From NCBI RefSeq assembly GCF_000735345.1, contig NZ_JMPJ01000054.1:1-41679 (forward strand): 41,679 bases of DNA. Reading direction: 5' to 3'. Below are positions 1 through 8,336 of this stretch, piece after piece. The translations under genes and the position numbers were made by a program. Numbering within the stretch: the stretch's first letter is position 1; every line of letters starts with the position of its first letter. Origin of the DNA: Ewingella americana ATCC 33852 (lineage in GTDB: Bacteria; Pseudomonadota; Gammaproteobacteria; Enterobacterales; Enterobacteriaceae). The notes below the pieces were generated by a model. The model saw only the letters and a list, made by a program, of their open reading frames with translations, made no database searches and had not been told where the DNA came from.

Positions 1-20
1 GCCTAATTGTGCACGGAGTC

Positions 21-142
21 AAACCACTCCTCATCCCTGCCTTCTCCTCTGAGAGGAGAAGGAGTAAACCCAGCCCTAGCCCAGTCTAAGCCACTGAGTT
101 TGCTGCAATACCCCATCCCAACCTCCCCCTTTTCAGGGGAGG
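21..142. repeat. Palindromic intergenic repeat, copy 1
   Basis: Two hairpins lie close together. The first is a 23-bp palindrome at 40-62 with arms CCTTCTCCTCT and AGAGGAGAAGG around one central base. The second, at 122-142, has arms CCTCCCC and GGGGAGG. The 21-62 part occurs again almost unchanged, as the reverse complement, at 21644-21686 inside the afu operon, and a hairpin like the second lies beside that copy too. No gene is supported here. It looks like a small dispersed palindromic repeat; whether it is named in any repeat catalogue cannot be judged from the sequence. Confidence 0.7.
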
Positions 143-150
143 AGCAAAGT

Positions 151-440
151 AAAATCCACAAAACTGAAACGGCACGGTTGAGAAGCCAGTAGGCCGCATT
201 CAGAAGTGACGCCGAGCAAGAGGTGGAAAACCGCGTGTCTTTTTACGCGGGTTGGAATCCCGCCGCGAGGGAACCGCCTAAGCGGCGGCACTTCGCGGCT
301 GTCACTACGGTGCCTGAAACATGTCCATTCCAACCCTGCGAAGCCTCGATCTTCCAGCGGCAAAAAAACGCCGGATTCCAAAGGGTTTCGTTTAAAACCC
401 TTTGGGCCAGTGTGGGCGGCGAGCCCACGGTTTTGAATTT
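151..440 (-). repeat. Structured dispersed repeat, copy A
   Basis: This copy of a ~280-bp element is nearly identical, as reverse complement, to the first ~120 bp of copy B (36519-36775) and related along the rest. Visible hairpins are GTGGGC/GCCCAC at 412-428, an 11-bp stem CCAAAGGGTTT/AAACCCTTTGG at 378-405 with a 6-nt loop, the conserved box ACCGCCTAAGCGGC near 272-285, and CCGCGT/ACGCGG at 231-250. Small ORFs on both strands run through it, but they resemble no protein and follow the repeat rather than a gene. The element lies between the window start and the 3' end of rutR. Its outer edges are approximate. Confidence 0.75.
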
Positions 441-463
441 AAAAACAAAGTTTCATAGGGTTT

Positions 464-1108
464 TCAAACCCGTATCCCCCCGATGATAATTCTCTGAATC
501 CCCTGAACTGTCTGTTCAAAAAATTCCTCATCGGCGAGGGTTTTGCCGCTGATGGCTTCCACTTGCACGCTGAAATCCGCGTAGTGCTGGGTGGTTGCCC
601 AGAGCATGAAAATCAAATGCAGTGGCTCGATGGGGGCGATGAGCTCCTGCTTTATCCAGCCACGGATCACGTCAGACTTATCCTCCACCAGCGTCTTCAG
701 GCTGCCGCCCAACTCCTTTTTCAACAATGGCGCGCCCTGCACCATCTCCAGACAGAACAGGCGCGAGGCTTGCGGGTGGTCGCGGGAGACACAAAGCTTG
801 AGGCGGATATACTCACTAATGGCGGATAGCGGATGCTGCTCGGCCCGCAGGGCAATCAGTGGCGCGACCCACACGTCCAGCAGTCCGCGCAGCACCGCGA
901 CATAAAGATCTTCTTTCGACGGGAAGTAATACAGCAGGTTGGTTTTGGAAACGTCGGCGCGCTCGGCGACCTGATCCAGACTGGTGCCGTGGATGCCGTA
1001 TAAAGAGAAAAACTCCAGCGCGGCGGCCATTATCGTGCTGCGCTTCGCCGCGACGGCTCTTGAACGCCGGGTTGGCGCTTTCTTCTGCTGCTCAATCTGC
1101 TGACTCAC
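464..1108 (-). CDS. rutR: TetR-family regulator RutR
   Basis: RutR represses the rut operon when uracil (its ligand) is absent and also regulates other pyrimidine genes. The protein has an N-terminal TetR helix-turn-helix at about residues 20-70 (TSLDQVAERADVSKTNLLYY is the recognition part), followed by an all-helical ligand domain. The longest open frame starts at 1147, but a GTG at 1108 has a GGGGAG ribosome site a few bases upstream and yields 214 residues, matching the 212 of E. coli RutR, so that start is preferred. It diverges from rutA across a 373-bp region with a RutR-like box. Assignment rests on sequence resemblance and the adjacent complete rut operon. Confidence 0.93.
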   Translation of the reverse strand: MSQQIEQQKKAPTRRSRAVAAKRSTIMAAALEFFSLYGIHGTSLDQVAERADVSKTNLLYYFPSKEDLYVAVLRGLLDVWVAPLIALRAEQHPLSAISEYIRLKLCVSRDHPQASRLFCLEMVQGAPLLKKELGGSLKTLVEDKSDVIRGWIKQELIAPIEPLHLIFMLWATTQHYADFSVQVEAISGKTLADEEFFEQTVQGIQRIIIGGIRV

Positions 1109-1238
1109 GACCACTCCCCGCCCCGCTTTCCATAATATCCCGAGCATAACAAATGGCTTTCAACCCGACTATCGCCAATCGGCTACCCTCTGAGCATTTC
1201 TGCAATTAACCACAAATGAGTAATTCTTTAACAAAACC

Positions 1239-1251
1239 GCACCATTTTTGC
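1239..1251. promoter_or_regulatory. Possible NtrC half-site
   Basis: GCACCATTTTTGC carries one good arm of the NtrC site (GCAC with a TGGTGC partner), and its right arm is degenerate. It lies about 130 bp upstream of the sigma-54 promoter, a usual enhancer distance. NtrC control of rut is established in E. coli; this particular site is an inference from a weak match. Confidence 0.3.
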
Positions 1252-1282
1252 TCATTCCTGCCTGTTTTGTGTGCAGTTAGTT

Positions 1283-1298
1283 TTTACCAAATGGTCCG
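1283..1298. promoter_or_regulatory. RutR operator-like box
   Basis: TTTACCAAATGGTCCG matches the RutR consensus TTGACCA-NN-TGGTCAA at 11 of 14 defined positions, with the core ACCA-NN-TGGT intact. A further AGACCAA half-site follows at about 1303. It sits between rutR and rutA, upstream of the rutA promoter. Confidence 0.65.
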
Positions 1299-1370
1299 AA
1301 TTAGACCAATTACTCCATTAAATTCGCTGAGATTATTTTAACCAACTGAAAAATAAGCCCATTTAAAAAC

Positions 1371-1386
1371 TGGCACTCCCTTTGCA
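1371..1386 (+). promoter_or_regulatory. Sigma-54 promoter of rutA
   Basis: TGGCACTCCCTTTGCA is a full -24/-12 match: GGCAC, five bases, then TTGC. It lies 95 bp before the rutA start, leaving a leader that ends in the ribosome site GAGGTGAG. Nitrogen-limited, NtrC/sigma-54 transcription of rut is known in E. coli, and this site agrees with that. Confidence 0.88.
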
Positions 1387-1481
1387 ATACCTTCCTCGTC
1401 AATACGTTTTCACACAGCGCCAGCTGAAGCCCAAGAGGCACAGTCAAGCCATTGTTAAGATTAACGAAATTGAGGTGAGCT

Positions 1482-2582
1482 ATGAAAATCGGTGTCTTTA
1501 TTCCTATCGGCAACAACGGGTGGTTAATTTCCTCCACTGCGCCGCAGTACAAGCCTACTTTTGAGCTGAATAAAACCATTGTGCAGAAGGCCGAACACTA
1601 CAACTTCGACTTTGCGCTATCGATGATCAAGCTGCGCGGCTTCGGCGGAAAAACCGAGTTTTGGGAACACAATATGGAGTCTTTCACCCTGATGGCGGGC
1701 CTCGCCGCGGTGACTTCCCGCATTAAGCTGTACGCCACCGCCGCCACGCTGGTGATGCCTCCGGCCATCGTGGCCCGCATGGCCGCCACCATCGACTCCA
1801 TCTCCAACGGCCGTTTTGGCGTCAACGTGGTCACAGGCTGGCAGAAACCCGAATATGAGCAAATGGGCATGTGGCCGGGGGATGACTACTTCAGCCGCCG
1901 TTATGACTACCTGACCGAATACGTCACCGTGCTGCGCGACCTGTGGGGCACCGGCCACTGCGACTTAGACGGCGAGTTCTTCAAGATGGATGATTGCCGC
2001 GTCAGCCCGCGTCCGCAGGCCGACATGAAAGTCATCTGCGCTGGGCAGAGTGACGCCGGCATGGCCTTCTCCGCCAAACATGCCGATTTCAACTTCTGCT
2101 TCGGCAAAGGGGTCAACACGCCAACAGCCTTCGCCCCAACCGCCGCCCGGATGAAAACCGCAGCGGACGCCGAACAGCGCGACGTCGCCTCTTACGTCTT
2201 GTTTATGATCATTGCAGACGAAACCGACGCCGCCGCCCGAGCCAAGTGGGAGCTGTATAAATCCGGTGCCGACGCCGACGCGCTGGCGTGGCTCACCGAC
2301 CAGAGCAGCAAAGACACTAAGTCCGGCAGCGACACCAATGTGCGCCAGATGGCCGACCCGACCTCGGCAGTAAATATCAACATGGGCACGCTGGTCGGCT
2401 CCTACGCCAACGTCGCCAAAATGCTGGATGAAATCGCCACCGTTCCCGGCACGGAGGGCATCTTGCTGACCTTCGACGACTTCGTGAACGGCATTGAAAA
2501 CTTCGGCCAGTACATCCAACCGCTGATGAAAACCCGTCAGGACGTGCTGACTCACAACATTGAACAGAAAGAGGTGGCCTGA
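1482..2582 (+). CDS. rutA: Pyrimidine monooxygenase RutA
   Basis: RutA opens the uracil ring between N3 and C4, using O2 and reduced FMN supplied by RutF, to give ureidoacrylate peracid/ureidoacrylate in the cytoplasm. The 366-residue protein is a luciferase-like flavin monooxygenase close in length to E. coli RutA (363). Family features visible are the early segment [11 protein letters not shown], the [16 protein letters not shown] strand, [12 protein letters not shown] and the later [10 protein letters not shown] segment. The ATG at 1482 follows GAGGTGAG at a good distance. It is the first gene of rutABCDEFG, and its TGA overlaps the rutB ATG by one base, implying coupled translation. Confidence 0.96.
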   Translation: MKIGVFIPIGNNGWLISSTAPQYKPTFELNKTIVQKAEHYNFDFALSMIKLRGFGGKTEFWEHNMESFTLMAGLAAVTSRIKLYATAATLVMPPAIVARMAATIDSISNGRFGVNVVTGWQKPEYEQMGMWPGDDYFSRRYDYLTEYVTVLRDLWGTGHCDLDGEFFKMDDCRVSPRPQADMKVICAGQSDAGMAFSAKHADFNFCFGKGVNTPTAFAPTAARMKTAADAEQRDVASYVLFMIIADETDAAARAKWELYKSGADADALAWLTDQSSKDTKSGSDTNVRQMADPTSAVNINMGTLVGSYANVAKMLDEIATVPGTEGILLTFDDFVNGIENFGQYIQPLMKTRQDVLTHNIEQKEVA

Positions 2583-3346
2583 TGACTGTGTTTGATCAAT
2601 CGAAAGCTGAAAACGTCGTTCGCCGCGATACCCAAAGCAGCGGCCAAGAAACGCTATTGAAAGCGCGCCCGGAAACGCTGGCGTTTACCCCGCAGCAGAC
2701 CGCGCTGATCGTGGTAGATATGCAAAATGCCTACGCCTCGCAGGGCGGCTATCTGGACTTGGCGGGCTTTGACGTGTCGGCCACCGGCCCGGTGATTAAA
2801 AATATCCAGCGGGCGATTGCCGCCGCGCGCTCGGCGGGCATCAAAGTCATTTTCTTCCAGAACGGCTGGGACAATCAGTATGTCGAAGCGGGTGGCAGCG
2901 GCTCGCCGAATTATCACAAATCCAACGCGCTCAAGACCATGCGCAAACGCCCGGAATTGATGGGAAAACTGCTGGCGAAAGGCGACTGGGATTACGACTT
3001 AGTAGACCAACTTCAGCCGCAGCCGGGTGACATCGTGCTGCCGAAACCGCGCTACAGCGGCTTCTTCAATACTCAGCTCGACAGCCTGCTGCGCAGCTAC
3101 GGCATTCATCATCTGGTGTTTACCGGCATTGCCACCAACGTCTGCGTGGAATCCACTCTGCGCGACGGCTTCTTCCTCGAATATTTCGGCGTGGTGCTGG
3201 AAGACGCCACGCATCAGGCCGGGCCGGACTTCGCGCAAAAAGCAGCGATTTACAACATCGAAACCTTTTTCGGCTGGGTGTCCAACGTCAGTAGCTTCTG
3301 CGATGCCGTGGGTTACAGCGAGCAGCCGTTGAGCAAGTCAGCCTAA
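2582..3346 (+). CDS. rutB: Ureidoacrylate amidohydrolase RutB
   Basis: RutB hydrolyses ureidoacrylate to carbamate (which releases NH3 and CO2) and 3-aminoacrylate. It belongs to the isochorismatase-like cysteine hydrolases. The expected catalytic triad is present: Asp46 in [10 protein letters not shown], Lys155 in LPKPRYSGF and Cys188 in [11 protein letters not shown]. The protein is 254 residues, slightly longer at its N terminus than the E. coli form. Its start overlaps the rutA stop, and rutC begins 20 bp after it. Confidence 0.95.
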   Translation: MTVFDQSKAENVVRRDTQSSGQETLLKARPETLAFTPQQTALIVVDMQNAYASQGGYLDLAGFDVSATGPVIKNIQRAIAAARSAGIKVIFFQNGWDNQYVEAGGSGSPNYHKSNALKTMRKRPELMGKLLAKGDWDYDLVDQLQPQPGDIVLPKPRYSGFFNTQLDSLLRSYGIHHLVFTGIATNVCVESTLRDGFFLEYFGVVLEDATHQAGPDFAQKAAIYNIETFFGWVSNVSSFCDAVGYSEQPLSKSA

Positions 3347-3366
3347 AAACAAAATGAGGAAAAACA

Positions 3367-3753
3367 ATGCCTAAAAGCGCGATTATTCCGGTGGGCAGCG
3401 GCACTCCGCTGGCCCCTTTTGTACCGGGCATCTTGGCCGACGGCGTGGTTTACGTCTCGGGAACCCTGCCCTTTGATAAGCACAATAATGTGGTACATAT
3501 CGGCGATGCCGCCGCGCAAACCCGCCACGTGCTGGAAATCATCAAAAAGGTGATTGAAACGGCGAGCGGCAGCATGGACGACGTCACCATGAACTCCATT
3601 TTCATCACCGACTGGGCCAACTACGCTGCCGTGAATCAGGTGTATGCCGAATACTTTCCCGGCGAAAAACCGGCGCGTTTTTGCATCCAGTGCGGCTTGG
3701 TTAAGCCAGACGCCCTGATTGAAATTGCCACGATTGCCCATATCGGCAAGTAA
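3367..3753 (+). CDS. rutC: 3-aminoacrylate deaminase RutC
   Basis: This RidA-family protein of 128 residues is the usual length for RutC. It is thought to speed 3-aminoacrylate deamination to malonic semialdehyde and ammonia, protecting the cell from a reactive enamine. The family's ligand-binding Arg (R104, in KPARFC) and the Glu in the C-terminal strand (E119, in LIEIATIAH) are both present, as is the early YVSGTLPF segment. It follows rutB with a ribosome site AATGAGGAAAA. RidA paralogues exist elsewhere in genomes, but the position here fixes the name. Confidence 0.94.
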   Translation: MPKSAIIPVGSGTPLAPFVPGILADGVVYVSGTLPFDKHNNVVHIGDAAAQTRHVLEIIKKVIETASGSMDDVTMNSIFITDWANYAAVNQVYAEYFPGEKPARFCIQCGLVKPDALIEIATIAHIGK

Positions 3754-3782
3754 CCACCCGCAGTTCACCAAGGAGGTTAACC

Positions 3783-4622
3783 ATGTATTACAAGGTGTTA
3801 GGTAAAGACTCTCCGTCGGTGGATACCGTCGTGCTGTCATCCGGGCTGGGTGGCGTACACGGCTTTTGGCAGCCGCAGTTGGCGATGTTAGCCGAGCATT
3901 TTCGCGTGGTGCTATATGACCAGCAGGGTACCGGCGTCAGTCAGGGCGTGGTGCCTGCGGGTTACCGAATGGAAGATATGGCCGACGAGCTGGCGGGGCT
4001 GCTCAATGAGTTACAGATCGAGCGCTGCCATATCGTCGGCCATGCGCTGGGTGGCATTATCGGCCTGCATCTGGCCCTGCGCTATCCAGCCCTGCTGCAA
4101 AGTCTGGTGGTGGTTAACGGCTGGGCCAAGCTCGATTCGCAAACCCGTCGCTGCTTTGAAGTGCGCCAGAACCTGTTATTAAACAGCGGGGTCGACGCCT
4201 ATGTGCAGGCCCAGCCGCTGTTCCTCTACCCGGCCGACTGGCTCTCTGCTCATCACGACTTGCTGGAGCAAGAGAGACAGCATCAGGTCGCTCATTTTCA
4301 GGGCATGGAAAACCTGCTGCGGCGCTTAGAAGCGTTGATGACCTCTGACCTGACCGATTCGCTCAGTCAAGTTATCGCGCCAGTGCTGGCCCTGAGCAGC
4401 AAAGATGACCTGCTGGTCCCGTGGCACCAATCGGTTTCTCTGGCGCAGGCCCTGCCGCACGGCGAGCATCAGCAGATGAATTACGGCGGCCATGCCATGA
4501 GCGTGACCGACAGCGAGACCTTTAACACCATTTTATTGGTATGGTTGCAGGCCCATAGCAGGCAGCCACAGCCCCCCTTTTCAAGCCTCAACCCGACGGA
4601 GATCCCATGGCCGAAGCATTAA
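3783..4622 (+). CDS. rutD: Alpha/beta-hydrolase fold protein RutD
   Basis: RutD has been assigned to aminoacrylate/carbamate breakdown in the rut pathway, probably increasing its rate. It has an alpha/beta-hydrolase fold of 279 residues (E. coli 266). The nucleophile elbow reads GHALG (86-90), so Ala88 stands where classical hydrolases have Ser. The E. coli protein has the same substitution, so this is a family trait and not a local defect. A strong AGGAGG site lies at 3771-3776. The last 16 bases overlap rutE in another frame, and the C-terminal tail is longer than in E. coli. Confidence 0.92.
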   Translation: MYYKVLGKDSPSVDTVVLSSGLGGVHGFWQPQLAMLAEHFRVVLYDQQGTGVSQGVVPAGYRMEDMADELAGLLNELQIERCHIVGHALGGIIGLHLALRYPALLQSLVVVNGWAKLDSQTRRCFEVRQNLLLNSGVDAYVQAQPLFLYPADWLSAHHDLLEQERQHQVAHFQGMENLLRRLEALMTSDLTDSLSQVIAPVLALSSKDDLLVPWHQSVSLAQALPHGEHQQMNYGGHAMSVTDSETFNTILLVWLQAHSRQPQPPFSSLNPTEIPWPKH

Positions 4623-5197
4623 CCGCCAGCGCGCTGGCAACCCTATTCACCGAGGCACGAACCCATAACGGCTGGCTGGAAAAGCCGGTCAGCGACGAGC
4701 TGCTCCAGCAGGTTTACGAGCTGGCGCGCATGGGGCCAACCTCGGCCAACTGTAGCCCCGCGCGAATTGTGTTTGTGCGCAGCCAAGAGGCGAAAGAGAA
4801 GCTGGCTCCGGCGCTTTCCAGCGGTAATTTGGCTAAAACCCTGTCCGCGCCGGTGACCGCCATTGTCGGCTGGGATCCTGAATTCTACGAGGCACTTCCC
4901 GACCTATTCCCTCACGGCGACGCCCGCTCGTGGTTCACTTCCAGTCCGGAGTTGGCCCATGAGACAGCATTTCGCAACAGCAGCTTGCAGGCGGCTTACC
5001 TGATCATGGCCTGCCGTTCACTGGGTTTGGACACCGGGCCGATGTCCGGCTTTGACCCCGCCAAGGTAGATGAGGCTTTTCTGGCCGAGCATGGCTGGAA
5101 GTCTAACTTCCTGATAAACATTGGCTATGGCGACAGCAGCAAAGTCTACGCCCGCCTGCCGCGCCTTGATTTTGACCGCGCCTGTCGACTGGTCTGA
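4607..5197 (+). CDS. rutE: Malonic semialdehyde reductase RutE
   Basis: This nitroreductase-fold flavoprotein of 196 residues matches the length of RutE (196 in E. coli). It reduces malonic semialdehyde to 3-hydroxypropionate, the end product excreted by the Rut pathway, and so removes a toxic aldehyde. Family segments seen are [18 protein letters not shown] near residues 41-58 and [20 protein letters not shown] near 128-147. The start lies inside the end of rutD, which suggests translational coupling. RutE overlaps functionally with YdfG in E. coli. Confidence 0.93.
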   Translation: MAEALTASALATLFTEARTHNGWLEKPVSDELLQQVYELARMGPTSANCSPARIVFVRSQEAKEKLAPALSSGNLAKTLSAPVTAIVGWDPEFYEALPDLFPHGDARSWFTSSPELAHETAFRNSSLQAAYLIMACRSLGLDTGPMSGFDPAKVDEAFLAEHGWKSNFLINIGYGDSSKVYARLPRLDFDRACRLV

Positions 5198-5212
5198 AAA
5201 GGGAGGAACATG

Positions 5213-5743
5213 ATGCAAACGGCAACCCCACATCATCCAACCCTGCCGGTGGAAAAGCAGGAATTTCGCGATGCCATGGCGCGACTTGGCACGGCGGTGA
5301 ACATCATCACAACCGATGGCCCGGCGGGGCGCGCCGGGTTTACCGCCTCGGCGGTGTGCAGCGTGACCGATACGCCGCCGACCCTGCTGGTGTGCCTGAA
5401 TCGCTCGGCCTCGGTCTATCCGATGTTCAAGCAGAACCACGTGCTGTGCGTCAACACGCTGGCCCATAGCCACGAGTCGTTATCAAATCTGTTTGGCGGC
5501 AAAACGCCGATGGAGCAGCGATTCGAAGCCGCCGAGTGGTCAACGCTGGCAACCGGCTCGCCTATTTTGAGCGGCGCGCTGGTCTCTTTCGACTGCAAAA
5601 TCACCCAAATCACCAGCGTCGGCACCCACGACATTCTGATCTGCGAAGCCGTGGCGCTGGTGCGCAATGATGAAAGCCACGGACTGGCCTATTTCGACCG
5701 CCGCTACCACTCTTTAATGCGCGCGGCAAATTCAGGTTCTTAA
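5213..5743 (+). CDS. rutF: FMN reductase (NADH) RutF
   Basis: RutF regenerates reduced FMN for RutA. It belongs to the flavin reductase-like family, shown by [19 protein letters not shown] near the N terminus, [20 protein letters not shown], and the later HSLMRA end. Two adjacent ATGs (5210 and 5213) are possible. The GGGAGG site at 5201-5206 is only 3 bases from the first but 6 from the second, so 5213 is preferred, giving 176 residues. It is 15 bp after rutE. Confidence 0.93.
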   Translation: MQTATPHHPTLPVEKQEFRDAMARLGTAVNIITTDGPAGRAGFTASAVCSVTDTPPTLLVCLNRSASVYPMFKQNHVLCVNTLAHSHESLSNLFGGKTPMEQRFEAAEWSTLATGSPILSGALVSFDCKITQITSVGTHDILICEAVALVRNDESHGLAYFDRRYHSLMRAANSGS

Positions 5744-5828
5744 GGTTCGATTTCTGGTCCCTAACGCGCCTGTGCAAGCAGGCTGTTTCCACCTTTACTC
5801 GTGATGTTTTCTCACTGCGGAGCACAAT

Positions 5829-7157
5829 ATGGCGAATTCCTGGTTTCCAAAATGGCGTTTACGGCAGGGCAATCTGGATGGCGCTATTGTCGCGCCGGAT
5901 GAGCGTTTGCCTTTAGGGCAGACGATGGTGATGGGCTTGCAGCACACGGTAGCGATGTTTGGCGCGACGGTGCTGATGCCTTTGCTGATGGGCTTTGACG
6001 CCAACATCGCCATTCTGATGTCAGGTATTGGCACCCTGCTGTTCTTTCTGGTGGTCGGCGGACGAGTGCCAAGCTACCTCGGCTCCAGCGCCTCTTTTGT
6101 CGGGCTGGTGATTGCCGTCACCGGCTACAGCGGTCAGGGAGCTAACCCAAATATCGCCTTAGCTCTCGGCGGCATTATCGCCTGTGGCGCGGTCTATATG
6201 CTGATTGGCTTTGTGGTGATGGCCATCGGCACGCGCTGGATTGAAAAGCTGATGCCGCCCGTGGTCACCGGCGCGGTGGTCATGGCGATTGGCCTGAATC
6301 TGGCACCTATCGCCATTCACAGCGTGTCGGCCTCTTCGTTCGACAGTTGGATGGCCGTGGTCACCGTGCTGTGCATTGGTGCGGTGGCGGTATTTACACG
6401 CGGTTTAGTGCAAAAACTGTTGCTGTTGCTGGGCTTAGTCGCCGCCTACGCAATTTACGTGGTAGTCACTAACGGCCTCGGATTAGGCAAACCAGTCGAT
6501 TTCAGCATCATCTCGCAAGCCGCGTGGTTCGGCCTGCCGACCCTCACGACCCCGACCTTTAACACTCACGCCATGCTGCTGATTGCGCCAGTCGCGGTGA
6601 TTCTGGTGGCCGAGAACCTCGGGCACATCAAAGCCGTGGCGGGGATGACCGGCAAAAATCTCGACCCTTACATGGGCCGCGCCTTTGTTGGCGACGGGCT
6701 GGCAACCATGCTCTCCGGCGCGGTAGGCAGCAGCGGCGTGACCACCTATGCAGAAAACATTGGCGTTATGGCGGTCACCAAAATCTATTCCACGCTGATT
6801 TTTGTAGCCGCCGCCGCCGTTGCCATAGTTTTGGGCTTCTCTCCCAAATTTGGTGCAGTGATCCACACTATTCCCGGCCCGGTGCTTGGCGGTGCGTCCA
6901 TCGTGGTCTTTGGTTTAATTGCGGTTTCAGGGGCGCGCATCTGGTTGCAGAACAAGGTTGATCTCAATGAGAACGGCAACCTGATTATGGTCGCGGTGAC
7001 GCTGGTGCTGGGCGCGGGGAACTTCTCGCTGACTCTCGGCGGCTTCACGCTGGGCGGCATCGGCACGGCGACCTTCGGCGCTATCTTGCTCAATGCATTA
7101 CTTAAAAATCGTCGACTCACCAAAACTGGCACAGAAGCTGCATTAAAAGGTAACTGA
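5829..7157 (+). CDS. rutG: Uracil permease RutG (NCS2 family)
   Basis: This inner-membrane protein of 442 residues (E. coli RutG 442) has about 12-14 hydrophobic segments. NCS2 signatures are visible: GLQHTVAMFGATVLMPLLMG near residue 37 and VAENLGHIKAVAGMTGKN near 258, which holds the substrate-binding acidic residue. It imports uracil (or another pyrimidine) to feed RutA. It is the last gene of rutABCDEFG, separated from rutF by 85 bp with no terminator, and followed by a hairpin with a T-run. Confidence 0.95.
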   Translation: MANSWFPKWRLRQGNLDGAIVAPDERLPLGQTMVMGLQHTVAMFGATVLMPLLMGFDANIAILMSGIGTLLFFLVVGGRVPSYLGSSASFVGLVIAVTGYSGQGANPNIALALGGIIACGAVYMLIGFVVMAIGTRWIEKLMPPVVTGAVVMAIGLNLAPIAIHSVSASSFDSWMAVVTVLCIGAVAVFTRGLVQKLLLLLGLVAAYAIYVVVTNGLGLGKPVDFSIISQAAWFGLPTLTTPTFNTHAMLLIAPVAVILVAENLGHIKAVAGMTGKNLDPYMGRAFVGDGLATMLSGAVGSSGVTTYAENIGVMAVTKIYSTLIFVAAAAVAIVLGFSPKFGAVIHTIPGPVLGGASIVVFGLIAVSGARIWLQNKVDLNENGNLIMVAVTLVLGAGNFSLTLGGFTLGGIGTATFGAILLNALLKNRRLTKTGTEAALKGN

Positions 7158-7197
7158 CGACCTCAGTTTCTCCTTAGCTCATCAATTTTGATGATCA

Positions 7198-7243
7198 CCG
7201 GCTGTTATTCGGTCCACCCGTCCGATTTAGCAGCCGGTTTTTT
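7198..7243 (+). terminator. Terminator after rutG
   Basis: CCGGCTG (7198-7204) pairs with CAGCCGG (7231-7237), with an inner TCGG/CCGA pairing, and is followed by TTTTTT. It ends the rut operon just before the convergent antitoxin gene. Confidence 0.75.
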
Positions 7244-7251
7244 CTTTCTGC

Positions 7252-7554
7252 TCACACCACAAAGCTTGTATGTTTGCCGTCAGGCAGTTCTACATCAATG
7301 CGCAGTTTCCCACCCATCGCTTCGACATAACGTTTCATGGTCGACAGCTTGATATCATTGCCGCGCTGCTCAATCGCCACCACCGAAGGCTGGCTGATCC
7401 CCATCGCCTTGGCTACCGCCGCCTGCGACATCGCTAACTGCTCACGCAGGGCGTAGAGCTTCACCTCAAGCAGCATTTCATCAGCCGCCTCGGAGATGCG
7501 CTTTTGGCTTTCACTGCTGCGCGCAGCCAGTAAGTCTTGTAAATTTTTCGCCAT
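7252..7554 (-). CDS. XRE-family antitoxin (HigA-like)
   Basis: This 100-residue protein has a helix-turn-helix of the XRE class at about residues 38-70 (AMSQAAVAKAMGISQPSVVA) after a helical N-terminal part. It follows the putative toxin gene by 11 bp, the toxin-first order typical of HigBA-type pairs. The ATG at 7554 has AAGGAG seven bases upstream; the longer frame to 7662 would overlap the toxin and has no support. It is expected to neutralise the toxin and repress the shared promoter. Confidence 0.85.
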   Translation of the reverse strand: MAKNLQDLLAARSSESQKRISEAADEMLLEVKLYALREQLAMSQAAVAKAMGISQPSVVAIEQRGNDIKLSTMKRYVEAMGGKLRIDVELPDGKHTSFVV

Positions 7555-7565
7555 TTTATTGCTCC

Positions 7566-7907
7566 TTACTCTTCCTGTAGATGCCTCAGATACGCCTGAT
7601 CGGCAATGTGAAGCATCCGCTTGTAGAACTGCTTTTCCTTGCCCTTTTTGCTCCCCGCGCACAGAACAATGGCCTGGCGGAAAGGATCAAAAGCAAAGAA
7701 AGCACGAAGTGGCTCGCCTTTGTGCTGTATCCGCAACTCCTTCAAGTGCGGGTAACCCGAGCCACAAAGAGTATCGACCAACGGCCTGCCGAGCTGCGGC
7801 CCTCCTCGACGAAGAGCTAATAAACCCGCAAGAACCTTCTCCTGAGTTCCATCATTTTGTTGATCAAACCATTGATCAAACAAATCCGTGGTTAGTACCG
7901 TCCACAT
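7566..7907 (-). CDS. RelE/HigB-like toxin (Gp49 family)
   Basis: This small basic protein of 113 residues has the pattern of phage Gp49/HigB-type toxins: a helical N terminus (FDQWFDQQ), then LKELRIQHKGEPLRAFFAFDP and a lysine-rich AGSKKGKEKQFYKRML near the end. Relatives are ribosome-dependent mRNA interferases. The gene lies upstream of the XRE antitoxin on the same strand, behind a promoter that overlaps an inverted repeat. Activity is inferred from family and gene order. Confidence 0.82.
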   Translation of the reverse strand: MWTVLTTDLFDQWFDQQNDGTQEKVLAGLLALRRGGPQLGRPLVDTLCGSGYPHLKELRIQHKGEPLRAFFAFDPFRQAIVLCAGSKKGKEKQFYKRMLHIADQAYLRHLQEE

Positions 7908-7919
7908 GGCGCCACCTTT

Positions 7920-7953
7920 TATAGACTATAATCTATATTCAGAGATTCATAAA
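7920..7953 (-). promoter_or_regulatory. Toxin-antitoxin promoter and operator
   Basis: On the minus strand TTTATG (7953-7948) and TATAGT (7930-7925) are spaced by 17 bp as -35 and -10 boxes. The inverted repeat TATAGA/TCTATA at 7920-7937 covers the -10 box, the usual arrangement for antitoxin autorepression. Confidence 0.6.
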
Positions 7954-8091
7954 GCACTAAAATAAGCCAAAGGAGGGGATGAGGAAGGGTTTGTTTTCAC
8001 GCCATGCGAGGCGTATTCCAAATTACCACGCTATAAAAATCAACAACCTGACCAAAGACTCACCAAACAACATCTATTTTTCGTTAACCCT

Positions 8092-8120
8092 TTGACATGC
8101 CTGCGGGCAGTCGCTATTAT
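8092..8120 (+). promoter_or_regulatory. tRNA-Asn promoter
   Basis: A perfect -35 TTGACA (8092-8097), a 17-bp spacer and TATTAT (8115-8120) lie just before tRNA-Asn. A GC-rich stretch (TCGCCCCG) follows the -10 box, as in stringently controlled stable-RNA promoters. Confidence 0.85.
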
Positions 8121-8138
8121 TCGCCCCGTTCCAACGAT

Positions 8139-8214
8139 TCCTCTGTAGTTCAGTCGGTAGAACGGCGGACTGTTAATCCGTATGTCACTGGTTCGAGTCC
8201 AGTCAGAGGAGCCA
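8139..8214 (+). tRNA. tRNA-Asn (GTT)
   Basis: A 76-nt cloverleaf with acceptor TCCTCTG/CAGAGGA, anticodon loop ACTGTTAATC centred on GTT, T-loop GGTTCGAGTCC and encoded GCCA end. It stands alone with its own promoter and terminator. tRNA-Asn genes are common island attachment sites, but no integrase or duplicated 3' end was seen in this window. Confidence 0.97.
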
Positions 8215-8222
8215 TATTAGAG

Positions 8223-8256
8223 ACGCCCGCTTAAGGAAACTTAAGCGGGCGTTTTG
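8223..8256 (+). terminator. Terminator after tRNA-Asn
   Basis: A 13-bp perfect stem, ACGCCCGCTTAAG with CTTAAGCGGGCGT, loop GAAA, followed by TTTTGCTTT. Confidence 0.92.
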
Positions 8257-8336
8257 CTTTGGGGTTTTCGCCGACTGATTCGTCAGTAGGCTAAAAATTG
8301 GTTATCATCCGCCCCCCTCTTCCTGCGGAATGCCTG

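Noticed and set aside
133-486. Several small ORFs on both strands in the 133-486 region
   Set aside because: They follow a repeat that recurs at 36519-37060 and 41590 onwards; no ribosome sites and no protein-like conservation were seen.
1965-2555. 196-residue ORF opposite rutA
   Set aside because: An antisense shadow of rutA with no recognisable domain.
3783-4622. RutD as a broken hydrolase because Ala replaces the nucleophile Ser
   Set aside because: E. coli RutD has the same GHALG sequence, so this is normal for the family.
8139-8214. tRNA-Asn as an island attachment site
   Set aside because: No integrase gene and no duplicate of the tRNA 3' end were found downstream in the window.
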